From assembly GCA_023460055.1 (NCBI GenBank), contig JAEWRJ010000015.1:3994-67993 (forward strand): a stretch of 64,000 bases of DNA. Direction: 5' to 3'. Under the pieces are notes generated by a model. It did not search any database, was not told the DNA's origin, and saw only the letters and a list, made by a program, of their open reading frames with translations. The translations under genes were made by a program, and so were the position numbers. Source of the DNA: Bacillota bacterium. GTDB taxonomy: Bacteria > Bacillota > Clostridia > Christensenellales > Aristaeellaceae. Positions 1-9,022 of this stretch are shown piece by piece (position 1 is the stretch's first letter; each line of letters begins with the position of its first letter).

Positions 1-1
1 G

Positions 2-241
2 GAGAACAACAGGCCCCTGATCTACGACCAGATGATAATGGAGGGGACGCTGTACGCGCACCTGGCGGAGATCGACAAGCAGGCGGAGGAGCGTCTGGAA
101 CTGATGATGCGCCGGGGGAAGGCCCGGATGAACCTGAGCGAGGAACTCAAGGACAAAGACCCGATGGCCTGGGTAGGGCTGATGAACAACCTGAAAGCGC
201 AGGCGGAAGAAGTCATTCTGGAGGATCTGATCTACAGCTGA
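2..241 (+). CDS. tnpV: TnpV-like transposon-encoded protein, C-terminal part
   Basis: The reading frame is open from the window edge, so the 5' end is missing. The residues GTLYAHLAEID, ERLELMM, WVGLMNN and the ending ILEDLIYS match the C-terminal half of TnpV proteins, small proteins of unknown function carried by Firmicutes conjugative elements. The stop codon lies 33 bp before the first ATG of the next gene, and the next frame stays open back into this gene, so the two may be translationally coupled. The family assignment is by remembered motif likeness. Confidence 0.75.
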   Translation, partial: ENNRPLIYDQMIMEGTLYAHLAEIDKQAEERLELMMRRGKARMNLSEELKDKDPMAWVGLMNNLKAQAEEVILEDLIYS

Positions 242-273
242 ACCAGCAACTGAACCTATTTGAATCCCCGGAG

Positions 274-3200
274 ATGACGGCGGGAGCTGTCCAGCAGGCG
301 GAGCGCGGATCATTTTCGCACTTCGCCTTTTCATATGCGGAGGAAGAGACAGACCATATCCTGCGGCTTGGCGGAAATGAGCGTCAGTCCAGGGAGCGGA
401 TAGCCGATCAGTACATGATGTCCAAGCCCTTGGAAGAGATCGCCGCGTTTCTGAGCCGTGAGTATGTGGGCGGCAGCGGGCTTGTCACGGATAAAGGCAG
501 GCTGTCTGCCTGGTACGCAGAGGACGGCATTCATATCGCCAGAGGGAATGCTGCCCGGTATATCAGCTCGGCGCAGGTCATGACCTGGCAGGAAGCGGCC
601 GCTCGAATCGGGGAACTGCTGGACGAAGGACGCTTCGCAAGCCATGCGGAGCTGGCCGAAGCGAACAATCATGTGCGCAGGCGGCTGGCGGATTCTCTTC
701 TGTTTTTATATCAGGACTTGTCAGACACGGCTCACCAGTACGGACATCTTACATCCATAAAAGTCTATCATGCCATGAACCATGGCGAACGCACGGCCCG
801 CTTAGCGGAGGCACTGGCCGAACCGCGGTTTCTCAGGGACTTCACGACCGAGTATCAGCGGTTCTTGAACCTGTATAAGGATCAGCCCGACTTGCTCCGC
901 TTTCACCATCATCGGACGGACGAGCTGCCTGCCCGTCTGCGCGATCTTGCCCTGCCTCGGCAGGCCTATACAAGCGATATGGCCGATGTTCCGCAGACAG
1001 GGCGCTTCATCACCGAGGACGAAATCGACAGCAACCTTGCGGTGCGCGCAAGCGCCAAGGAAGGCAGCAAGGAGCGCATATACCACTACTTCATACAGAA
1101 GCGCTCGCTTAACGAACGGGCTGCCTTTTTGAAAGCGGAATATGGCACAGGGGGGTACAATCACGCCTTGCCGGGTTCGTTTCACAGCGGGATGGACTAC
1201 AGCCCCAAGGGCATATACCTCAAGAAACCGGAGTGCCCTGATGTGGTGATGACCTGGAATCAAGCTGCCAGGCGCGTCGATGATCTGATCCTGCACAAGC
1301 GATACCCCATCCCCAGAACGCTGGATGATCCTGCGCGGACGGTGACAGCGGACGATATTGACGAAGCCCTCAGGGAAGGGAACAGCAGTACAAACAGCCA
1401 AGACAATGCGGTTGATATCATACCGGATATTCGGGACGATGAGGATGATGTTATTGACGTAGAGGCCCTCAAAGAAAGATTGGCTCAGCGTGGTTTTCAT
1501 AACGGTGAGTTCACTGACCCGGAGGCGCTTGACAACGATCCTTTCATTCGTATGGTTCAAGCAACGGTAGACCAAATCGCTGAGCGGGAGGACCGGCTTA
1601 GGCAGGAAGCGGAGAAAGTACGTGATCCGCTCACACCCCCATATAAAACAGGCGACAGCGTATACCTGGAGCACAAGGCGTTCGTGATCGAGAACATAAG
1701 CGACCATCATGTCGAGCTGCGCAATCCCGCTCAGGTCTACCCCATCTTCCGAACGGAGAGCAGACAGCGCTTTGAACAGATGCTGTATCAGGACGGGCGC
1801 AACGGGCATATCACGGAGTTCCTGCCTGCCGATTTGAACCTGACCGATAATGACCTGCAGGATGTCCTGACCTCTGAGGGCGGCCTGCTGATCCAGCGCG
1901 ATAAGGACTATATCTCCGGCTGGATTCGGTCGGGCGAGGGAAATACCCGCGTGGCGCAGAAATTGTCGGAGATTTATGCGAAGACTGCGGAAACAATGAA
2001 CCTGGTCAGCGGCGAAACCATAGACTATTTTGCCTCGGCAACTGGGCTGGAGATAGACTTTCAAGAAGATTCGGTCATGAAGCTTTCCTTCTCATGGAGG
2101 GAGATAGCCGCTGTGCTGCGCGCCATGTATCTGCGGGAGCGCGACGGCTTCTTTCAGGAAGCGCCTGAAAGAGAGGCTGTGCGTCTGGCGGGGGAGCCTG
2201 TCTATAAGCTCGGCGATCGGGTTGGTTTTCCCGGTCATGACAGGGATATCAGCGGCACCATCGTCTATATCGGCGACAAAGACATTCGCATTCATACAGG
2301 CCCCTATTCCTGGAGCGATGAAGTGGTCAGCAGGGCCTTTTTTGAGGAAGCTATCCGGCAGGATGAGCGCAATCGGGCGCTCTTCATTGTTCCTGAGGAC
2401 AAGCCCGCTCCTGTCATCACTGCGCAAACTGTTGCTGTCCATCCGGCCATCCAGAATGGTTTGCCCTATGATATTGTGTTCGAAACCCTTCACATCGATC
2501 AGCCGGAGCCGCACCTTGCGTCCATGCAGGCCAGGGACGCCGCGCAAAAAGCTGAGAATTACCGCATCACCGATGACGCGCTGGGCCGGGGGGGCGCTAA
2601 GGCGAAGTACGGCTATAACATCGAAGCGATCAGGACGCTCAAAAAAATAGAAGCCGAGGGGAGAAGCGCCTCGCCGCAGGAGCAGGATGTTCTCTCACGC
2701 TATGTGGGCTGGGGCGCGTTATCTCAGGTCTTTGATAAAAATGCTCAGTCATGGGAAAAAGAATATCAGGAACTGAGCGATCTGCTCAGTCCAGAAGAGT
2801 TCAAGGCAGCGCGATCTTCCACACTCAACGCGCACTATACCTCTCCTGTGGTCATACGGGCCATCTATACGGCCATCGAAGCCATGGGCTTTGACGGCGG
2901 GAATATCCTGGAGCCGTCGATGGGCGTCGGCAACTTCTTCGGCCTGCTCCCTGAGAGCCTGCGCGCGAGCAGGCTGTACGGCGTAGAGCTGGATCAGCTG
3001 ACCGGGCGGATCGCGCGGCAGCTGTACCCGCGGGCTGACATCACCATCGCGGGCTTTGAATCGACCGACAGGCGCGATTTCTATGACCTGGCCATCAGCA
3101 ATGTGCCCTTCGGGAATTATAAGGTATCTGACCACGCCTATGACAAGCTGAACTACAGCATTCACGATTACTTCTTCGCCAAGGCCCTGGATCAGGTGCG

Positions 3201-6200
3201 GCCGGGCGGTCTGATCGCTTTCATTACCTCCCACTTTACGCTGGATAAGCAGTCCGATGAGGTCCGCGCGTACATTGCCCGCAGAGCCGAGTTCTTGGGG
3301 GCTGTACGCCTGCCCAATACGGCTTTCCTGCGCAATGCCGGTACGGAGGTCACGAGCGATATTATCTTCCTCAAGCGCCGTGAACAGCCGCTTGAGATAG
3401 CGCCCGATTGGCTGCAGCTGGGACAAACTGATGAGGGCGTTCCCCTTAACCGCTACTTCCTTGAGCATCCAGAGATGGTGCTGGGGAAGATGGAGATGAT
3501 TTCAGGCTTATACGGCAAGGAAGCCGCCTGCGTTCCCGTTCCCGGTCAGGAGCTGGCGGAACAGCTGCAGGCGGCCATGCGGAACATTCGTGGTGAGTAT
3601 GAAAAAGCCCAGCCGATTGAGCAGGGCGATGCGGGGATACAGGATGACATACCTGCCGATCCGGATGTCAGGAACTATGCCTATACCATCCACAGGGGGG
3701 AGGTCTATTACCGGGAAAACGCGCGCATGCGCAGGCCGGAGATCAGCGCCAATGCCAAGGACAGAATCCGCGGCCTGATTGCGCTGCGTGAAAGTGTACA
3801 CCGCTTGATCGATCTGCAGATGAGCGACGGCGCGCCGGAGGAGGGGATGCAGGCGGCGCGCAAGGAACTGAACCGCCTGTATGATGCCTTTTCCGGACGG
3901 TACGGTCTGATCAACGACCGGGCCAACGCCAAGGCGTTTTCGGGAGATTCGTCCTTCTATCTGCTCTGCTCCCTGGAGGTATTGGATGAGGAGAACAGGC
4001 TTAAGCGCAAGGCTGATATGTTTACAAAGCGAACCATCCGTCCGCATCAGGTGGCGACTTCCGTCGATACGGCGACGGAGGCCTTGGCGATTTCGATTGC
4101 CGAACGGGCCGGGGTGGATATGCCCTATATGAGCGGCTTGACAGGCAAGGATGAGGATACGCTTTACCGGGAGCTGACTGGCGTGATCTATAAGGATTTC
4201 ATCGATCCTGTGAACGGGCTGTCCCTCTATCGAACAGCGGATGATTTCCTGTCGGGGAATGTCCGCCTGAAGCTTAAAAAGTATAAGGAACTTGTGGATC
4301 GGCTGCCGCAGGAGCACCATGACCTGCCTGCGCTGCGTGTGAATGTGGAAGCCCTTGAAGCCGTACAGCCGGCTGATCTGGAGGCAACGGACATTGAGGT
4401 AAGGCTGGGCGCGACATGGATAGATCCCGCTGTCATTCAAAAGTTCATGTTTGAAACTTTCCTGCCCTCGCCCTATCTTCGCTTCGGCGGCTTGGAGGTG
4501 CATTACGCCCCTATGACGGCTGAATGGTCAATCTCGGGCAAAAATCATGTCAACTTCAATGACGTCAATGCCTATACCAACTACGGCACAGAGCGGGTCA
4601 GCGCCTATAAGATACTGGAAGAGAGCCTGAACCTGCGGGACGTGCGCGTCTATGATAGCTATGAGGATGAACACGGCAATAAGAAACGGGTGCTGAACCA
4701 GAATGAAACGACTTTGGCGCAGACCAAGCAGCAAGTCATCAAGAATGCTTTTGTTGATTGGCTGTGGAAGGACGCTGATCGGCGGCGGGAGCTGGTTGAA
4801 ACCTACAACGTGTTATTCAACAGCCTGCGCCCCCGTGAGTATGACGGGCAGCATCTGCGCCTGGCGGGCGCTAACCCAGAAATCAGGCTGCGGGATCATC
4901 AGCTCAACGCCATCGCGCATATCCTCTACGGAGAGAATGTGCTGCTGGCGCATGAGGTCGGCGCGGGCAAAACCTTTGAAATGGTGGCTGCCGCGATGGA
5001 GTCCAGGCGTCTGGGTCTGTGCAGCAAGTCCCTGATCGTCGTGCCCAACCACCTGACGGAGCAGTGGGCCGCGGAATTTCTGTACCTCTATCCGGCGGCC
5101 AATATACTGGTCGCGACCAAGAAAGACTTTGAAAAGAAGAGCCGGAAGCGTTTCGTTTCACGCATCGCCACAGGCGATTATGATGCCATCATCATGGGAC
5201 ACAGCCAGTTTGAAAAGATACCGGTGTCCGCTGAGCGTCAGGAGCGCTTCCTTCAGGAACAGATTGATGAGATCAACGACGGCATTGAGGAGCTGAAGTC
5301 ATCGCGCGGTGAGCGGTTTACCATCAAGCAGATGGAGCGCACCCGAAAGCAATTGGAGGCCCGGCTGGATAAGCTGCATAAGGCTGAGCGCAAAGATGAT
5401 GTCATCAGTTTTGAGCAGCTGGGAGTTGACAGGCTGTTTGTCGATGAGGCGCATCACTATAAAAATCTGTTCCTGTATACCAAGATGCGCAATGTCGCCG
5501 GGCTTTCCGCCACGGAGGCGCAGAAATCATCGGATATGCTGCTCAAGTGCAGGTATCTCGATGAGATCACAGGGGGCAAGGGGATTGTGTTCGCGACAGG
5601 TACGCCTGTGTCCAACTCCATGACCGAGATGTACACCATGATGAGGTACCTGCAGCACGATACGCTTCTCAGGCATGGCCTGACGCATTTTGATGCCTGG
5701 GCCAGTACCTACGGCGAGACGCAGACGGTCATTGAGCTGGCTCCGGAGGGGACAGGCTATCGCGCGCGGACACGCTTCGCCAAGTTCTTCAACCTTCCTG
5801 AGCTGATGACGATGTTCAAGGGGGCAGCGGACATCAAGGTGAAGGATCAGCTGGATCTGCCTACGCCGGATGCGGTTTTCCATAATGTCATCGCGGAGCC
5901 GACTGAGCATCAGAAGATGCTGGTCGGCGAGTTGTCAAAGCGGGCGGCTGAAGTTCACGGGAGGCAGGTCGATCCCAAGGAGGACAACATGCTCAAGATC
6001 ACCTCTGACGGCAGGAAGCTGGGGCTTGATCAGCGCATCATCAATCCGCTCTTGCCGGATGATCCCGGCAGTAAGCTTAACCTGTGTGTGGACAATGTGT
6101 TCAGGATATGGGATGAGTCGCAAGCCGACAGGCTGACGCAGCTGATTTTCTGTGATATCAGCACACCGCGCAAGAAGAGTTCAAAGGAGGAGAGTACCGC

Positions 6201-7518
6201 CGCGCAGGAGGATGAGCAGGGGACAGATGGCGTTGATGTGCGTGACTTGGATGCCCTGATGGATCATCATTCGGATACGGGCAATGGTTTCTGTGTCTAT
6301 GATGATATCCGGGCCAAGCTGATTGCCCGAGGCGTTCCCGCTGATGAGATTGCCTTCATTCATGACGCCAATACCGAGCTTCGAAAGAAAGAGCTGTTCG
6401 CCAGGGTGCGCTCCGGGCAGGTTCGTGTATTGCTTGGCAGTACCTTCAAAATGGGCAGCGGCACGAATGTGCAGGACAGACTGGTCGCCTTGCATGATCT
6501 GGATTGCCCCTGGCGGCCGGGTGACTTGGAGCAGCGCGCCGGCAGGATCGTTCGTCAGGGCAACCTGAATGAACAGGTGCATATCTACAGGTATGCGACC
6601 AACGGCACCTTTGACAGCTACCTGTGGCAAACAGTGGAGAATAAGCAGAAGTTCATCGGCCAGATCATGACGTCCCGCAGCCCGGTCAGAACCTGTGAGG
6701 ATATAGATGAGACGGCGCTGTCCTATGCTGAGATCAAGGCCCTGTGCGCCGGGGATGAGCGGATCAAGGAAAAGATGGATTTGGATATGTCGGTGTCGAG
6801 GCTGAAGCTGCTGAAGTCGAATCACCTGAGCCAGCAGTTCAAGCTGGAAGACAGCCTGATGAAAAGGTTTCCTGAGCAGATCGTTCTGACCAAGGAGTAT
6901 ATTGCCGGGTTTGAGCGCGATATAGCGGCCTTATCGTCGCATCCCTTGCCCGCAGAGGGTTTTGTTGGGATGAGGATAGGAGCGCTTGTCTATGAGGATA
7001 AGGAAAAGGCAGGTGTGGCCCTTCTGGAGGCTTGCGCGCGGCTGAGCGTCACGGGCGCTGAGCCCATCGGGCAGTACAGGGGTTTGGATATGTTTCTCGC
7101 GCTGGAGAACTTCGCGGCAACGTATCGGCTGACGCTCAAGGGCGCGATGGCGCATCCGGTGGAGCTGGGGCAGGATGCCAGGGGGAATATCACGCGCATC
7201 GACAATGCCTTGGCGCAGGCGCAGGATAAGCTGGCGTTCCAAAGGGCGGCGCTGGATGATCTTTATATGCAGATAGAGTCTGCCAAGGCGGAAATAGGAA
7301 AGCCCTTTGCGCAGGAGGAGGAGCTGCGCGAAAAAATGGCCCGCCTGACGGAGCTGAATAGTTTGCTCAACATGGACGGCGCGCCTGCGCCCGTGCTCGC
7401 GGAGGCGGAGGAGGTCGTGGCGAAGTCTGTCAGACCGTCTGTCCTTCAGCAGCTGAGGCCGTCTGTTCCAGCTATCAGAACCGGGGAGGATCATAGGCCC
7501 CATGAGGCGGTGAGGTAA
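274..7518 (+). CDS. Giant ICE helicase with N6-adenine methyltransferase-like domain (SNF2/DEAD type)
   Basis: This 2,414-residue cytoplasmic protein is typical of Tn1549/CTn-type conjugative elements, where it lies beside the mobilization genes. Domains in order: a long N-terminal region with repeated LPD-like segments (1-800); a YVGWGAL motif near 810; a SAM-binding motif LEPSMGVGNF at about 879; a catalytic NVPF (NPPY-like) at 943; a helicase Walker A GAGKT at 1563-1567; a DEAH box at 1724-1727; ATGTPVSNS at 1774; and motif VI QRAGRIVRQGN at about 2087. It probably protects or processes element DNA during transfer, but the substrate is unknown. The ATG used here is only the first ATG. The frame is open upstream and would add QLNLFESPE just before it, so the true start may be an alternative codon inside tnpV. 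The stop overlaps the MobC start (TAATG). Confidence 0.88.
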   Translation: MTAGAVQQAERGSFSHFAFSYAEEETDHILRLGGNERQSRERIADQYMMSKPLEEIAAFLSREYVGGSGLVTDKGRLSAWYAEDGIHIARGNAARYISSAQVMTWQEAAARIGELLDEGRFASHAELAEANNHVRRRLADSLLFLYQDLSDTAHQYGHLTSIKVYHAMNHGERTARLAEALAEPRFLRDFTTEYQRFLNLYKDQPDLLRFHHHRTDELPARLRDLALPRQAYTSDMADVPQTGRFITEDEIDSNLAVRASAKEGSKERIYHYFIQKRSLNERAAFLKAEYGTGGYNHALPGSFHSGMDYSPKGIYLKKPECPDVVMTWNQAARRVDDLILHKRYPIPRTLDDPARTVTADDIDEALREGNSSTNSQDNAVDIIPDIRDDEDDVIDVEALKERLAQRGFHNGEFTDPEALDNDPFIRMVQATVDQIAEREDRLRQEAEKVRDPLTPPYKTGDSVYLEHKAFVIENISDHHVELRNPAQVYPIFRTESRQRFEQMLYQDGRNGHITEFLPADLNLTDNDLQDVLTSEGGLLIQRDKDYISGWIRSGEGNTRVAQKLSEIYAKTAETMNLVSGETIDYFASATGLEIDFQEDSVMKLSFSWREIAAVLRAMYLRERDGFFQEAPEREAVRLAGEPVYKLGDRVGFPGHDRDISGTIVYIGDKDIRIHTGPYSWSDEVVSRAFFEEAIRQDERNRALFIVPEDKPAPVITAQTVAVHPAIQNGLPYDIVFETLHIDQPEPHLASMQARDAAQKAENYRITDDALGRGGAKAKYGYNIEAIRTLKKIEAEGRSASPQEQDVLSRYVGWGALSQVFDKNAQSWEKEYQELSDLLSPEEFKAARSSTLNAHYTSPVVIRAIYTAIEAMGFDGGNILEPSMGVGNFFGLLPESLRASRLYGVELDQLTGRIARQLYPRADITIAGFESTDRRDFYDLAISNVPFGNYKVSDHAYDKLNYSIHDYFFAKALDQVRPGGLIAFITSHFTLDKQSDEVRAYIARRAEFLGAVRLPNTAFLRNAGTEVTSDIIFLKRREQPLEIAPDWLQLGQTDEGVPLNRYFLEHPEMVLGKMEMISGLYGKEAACVPVPGQELAEQLQAAMRNIRGEYEKAQPIEQGDAGIQDDIPADPDVRNYAYTIHRGEVYYRENARMRRPEISANAKDRIRGLIALRESVHRLIDLQMSDGAPEEGMQAARKELNRLYDAFSGRYGLINDRANAKAFSGDSSFYLLCSLEVLDEENRLKRKADMFTKRTIRPHQVATSVDTATEALAISIAERAGVDMPYMSGLTGKDEDTLYRELTGVIYKDFIDPVNGLSLYRTADDFLSGNVRLKLKKYKELVDRLPQEHHDLPALRVNVEALEAVQPADLEATDIEVRLGATWIDPAVIQKFMFETFLPSPYLRFGGLEVHYAPMTAEWSISGKNHVNFNDVNAYTNYGTERVSAYKILEESLNLRDVRVYDSYEDEHGNKKRVLNQNETTLAQTKQQVIKNAFVDWLWKDADRRRELVETYNVLFNSLRPREYDGQHLRLAGANPEIRLRDHQLNAIAHILYGENVLLAHEVGAGKTFEMVAAAMESRRLGLCSKSLIVVPNHLTEQWAAEFLYLYPAANILVATKKDFEKKSRKRFVSRIATGDYDAIIMGHSQFEKIPVSAERQERFLQEQIDEINDGIEELKSSRGERFTIKQMERTRKQLEARLDKLHKAERKDDVISFEQLGVDRLFVDEAHHYKNLFLYTKMRNVAGLSATEAQKSSDMLLKCRYLDEITGGKGIVFATGTPVSNSMTEMYTMMRYLQHDTLLRHGLTHFDAWASTYGETQTVIELAPEGTGYRARTRFAKFFNLPELMTMFKGAADIKVKDQLDLPTPDAVFHNVIAEPTEHQKMLVGELSKRAAEVHGRQVDPKEDNMLKITSDGRKLGLDQRIINPLLPDDPGSKLNLCVDNVFRIWDESQADRLTQLIFCDISTPRKKSSKEESTAAQEDEQGTDGVDVRDLDALMDHHSDTGNGFCVYDDIRAKLIARGVPADEIAFIHDANTELRKKELFARVRSGQVRVLLGSTFKMGSGTNVQDRLVALHDLDCPWRPGDLEQRAGRIVRQGNLNEQVHIYRYATNGTFDSYLWQTVENKQKFIGQIMTSRSPVRTCEDIDETALSYAEIKALCAGDERIKEKMDLDMSVSRLKLLKSNHLSQQFKLEDSLMKRFPEQIVLTKEYIAGFERDIAALSSHPLPAEGFVGMRIGALVYEDKEKAGVALLEACARLSVTGAEPIGQYRGLDMFLALENFAATYRLTLKGAMAHPVELGQDARGNITRIDNALAQAQDKLAFQRAALDDLYMQIESAKAEIGKPFAQEEELREKMARLTELNSLLNMDGAPAPVLAEAEEVVAKSVRPSVLQQLRPSVPAIRTGEDHRPHEAVR

Positions 7519-7856
7519 TGGCCAACAGGCAAAGAGCTTGCCAGATAAAGTTCCGTGTGACTGAGGATGAGCTTGATTTGATCGAGCGGAAGATGGCACA
7601 GCTGGGGACGCGTAACAGGGAGGCGTATCTCAGGAAGATGGCCATAGACGGACTGGTGGTCAAGCTGAACCTGCCGGAGTTGAAGGAAATGATCTCTCTG
7701 CTTCGCCGGGCGAATCACAATATCAATCAGATTGCCAGACGGGCAAACGAGTCAGGCAGTATCTATGAGCAGGATATGGAAGATATCAAGGGGCATTTGG
7801 ATGAGATTTGGCAGGCCGCCAATCAGGTGCTGTCTTCTTTGGCGGCCCTGGATTAA
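7518..7856 (+). CDS. mobC: MobC-like relaxosome protein
   Basis: This 112-residue basic protein has the layout of the MobC family: an N-terminal ribbon-like segment (QIKFRVTEDELDLIERKM) followed by a helical region with LLRRANHNINQIARRANE. MobC proteins bind near oriT and help the relaxase open the DNA. The start codon shares one base with the upstream stop, so translation is coupled to the helicase gene. In related elements the relaxase usually follows closely, but here it lies 10 kb away, after cargo genes. The confident part is the family; the oriT contact is inferred. Confidence 0.85.
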   Translation: MANRQRACQIKFRVTEDELDLIERKMAQLGTRNREAYLRKMAIDGLVVKLNLPELKEMISLLRRANHNINQIARRANESGSIYEQDMEDIKGHLDEIWQAANQVLSSLAALD

Positions 7857-7916
7857 CACTGGCCCGGAGGGCAGGCGCATGCCTTCCCTTCGGGTGCTAT
7901 TTCAGAAAGGAAAAGT

Positions 7917-8858
7917 ATGAGTAAAAGATTAAGAATCATGGGATTGATATTGATGCTGGTATTTGTTGTCATATGTATCTTCATCAGCTGGGAATACTAT
8001 GTAGAAACTGAGGAAATGAATACCTTCGCTTCCCTGGCTGAGATGGTCGAAGAACAACGAAAGCTTGATACAAGCAATGAAGGATCGTCATCAAATAGCT
8101 CAGAAAATCAGCCTGTTATATCAAGGCAAGCGGAGAACCAAAATGTTCAGCAGAAGTTGTTGCTGAACAAGGCTATGCAGATAGCCTCTACCGGTCCGAT
8201 AAGCGGTGCGGGGATGCGCAGTACTCTATCTACTGAGCAGGATTATCTGGTCAGCGATGAGAATGGCATAGAAGAGAAGCGGATTCTTCCGCAGTATGAG
8301 GATCTACACGAGCAGAATCCGCATCTGTATGGTTGGATACGTATCGATGGTACCAAGATTAACTATCCAATTATGTTTTCACCTGATGAACCTGAGAGAT
8401 ACCTTGATAAGGACTTCTATGGAAAGAAAGCGAAATATGGTGTTCCTTTTATCGATGGGATAACTGATATTCAAGGTAGCCGTCATCTCCTTATCCATGG
8501 TCACAATGCTCGAAGTGGCATTCTTTTTGGTGATCTGGATAGATATGGAAAAAAGTCCTTTTGGAAGGAGCACCGATACATCCGGTTTGACACCTTGTAC
8601 GAGGAAAGGTTGTATGAGATTGTGGCGGTATGTCGTACAAGTACTTCAGAAAAAAAAGACGGACAAATAAGGTTTTTCGACTTTACAAATATATGGGATG
8701 AAGCTGCTATGATAGCATACATACAGTTTCTGTCGGAAAATGCAATGTATGATACTGGATTAACCATTGAACCTGACAGAGAGTTGATTACACTATCTAC
8801 TTGTTCATATCATTCTGAAAATGGAAGGTTAATTATTATCGCAAAACAATCTAAGTGA
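7917..8858 (+). CDS. srtB: Class B sortase
   Basis: A 313-residue membrane-anchored transpeptidase that cleaves a sorting motif and links surface proteins to the cell wall or to each other. Residues 8-26 form an N-terminal transmembrane helix, followed by a polar linker to about 110. The catalytic domain shows HGHN (catalytic His about 196), TLSTC (Cys 296) and NGR (Arg 304), the SrtB triad. The Shine-Dalgarno AGAAAGGAAA lies just before ATG. Sortases of this class are common in Gram-positive ICEs and probably act on an element-encoded adhesin outside this window. No LPxTG- or NPxTN-type substrate is apparent in the genes here. Confidence 0.92.
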   Translation: MSKRLRIMGLILMLVFVVICIFISWEYYVETEEMNTFASLAEMVEEQRKLDTSNEGSSSNSSENQPVISRQAENQNVQQKLLLNKAMQIASTGPISGAGMRSTLSTEQDYLVSDENGIEEKRILPQYEDLHEQNPHLYGWIRIDGTKINYPIMFSPDEPERYLDKDFYGKKAKYGVPFIDGITDIQGSRHLLIHGHNARSGILFGDLDRYGKKSFWKEHRYIRFDTLYEERLYEIVAVCRTSTSEKKDGQIRFFDFTNIWDEAAMIAYIQFLSENAMYDTGLTIEPDRELITLSTCSYHSENGRLIIIAKQSK

Positions 8859-8948
8859 ATATTAAAGCAGAATAATATATGAGATGAAGCCACACTCCAA
8901 ACGAAAGCGCTATTGAAAGCATTATTCTTTCGCCTTAATAGTATTCTA

Positions 8949-8977
8949 TCGACTAGTTAATCAAAATGGTATATAAT
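8949..8977 (+). promoter_or_regulatory. Candidate sigma-A promoter for the OLD-UvrD genes
   Basis: TCGACT (8949-8954) and TATAAT (8972-8977) are spaced by 17 bp, 46 bp before the nuclease start codon. The -35 matches TTGACA in four of six bases. A strong ribosome site GAGGAGAAAAGG follows. Confidence 0.5.
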
Positions 8978-9022
8978 TGGGATATATTCACTGGACTCGA
9001 CTTTGTTTGAGGAGAAAAGGTA

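Noticed and set aside
802..2064. Long minus-strand frame inside the helicase gene
   Set aside because: No ribosome site or recognisable motif; it mirrors codon bias of the real gene, as do the other long antisense frames to 7,600.
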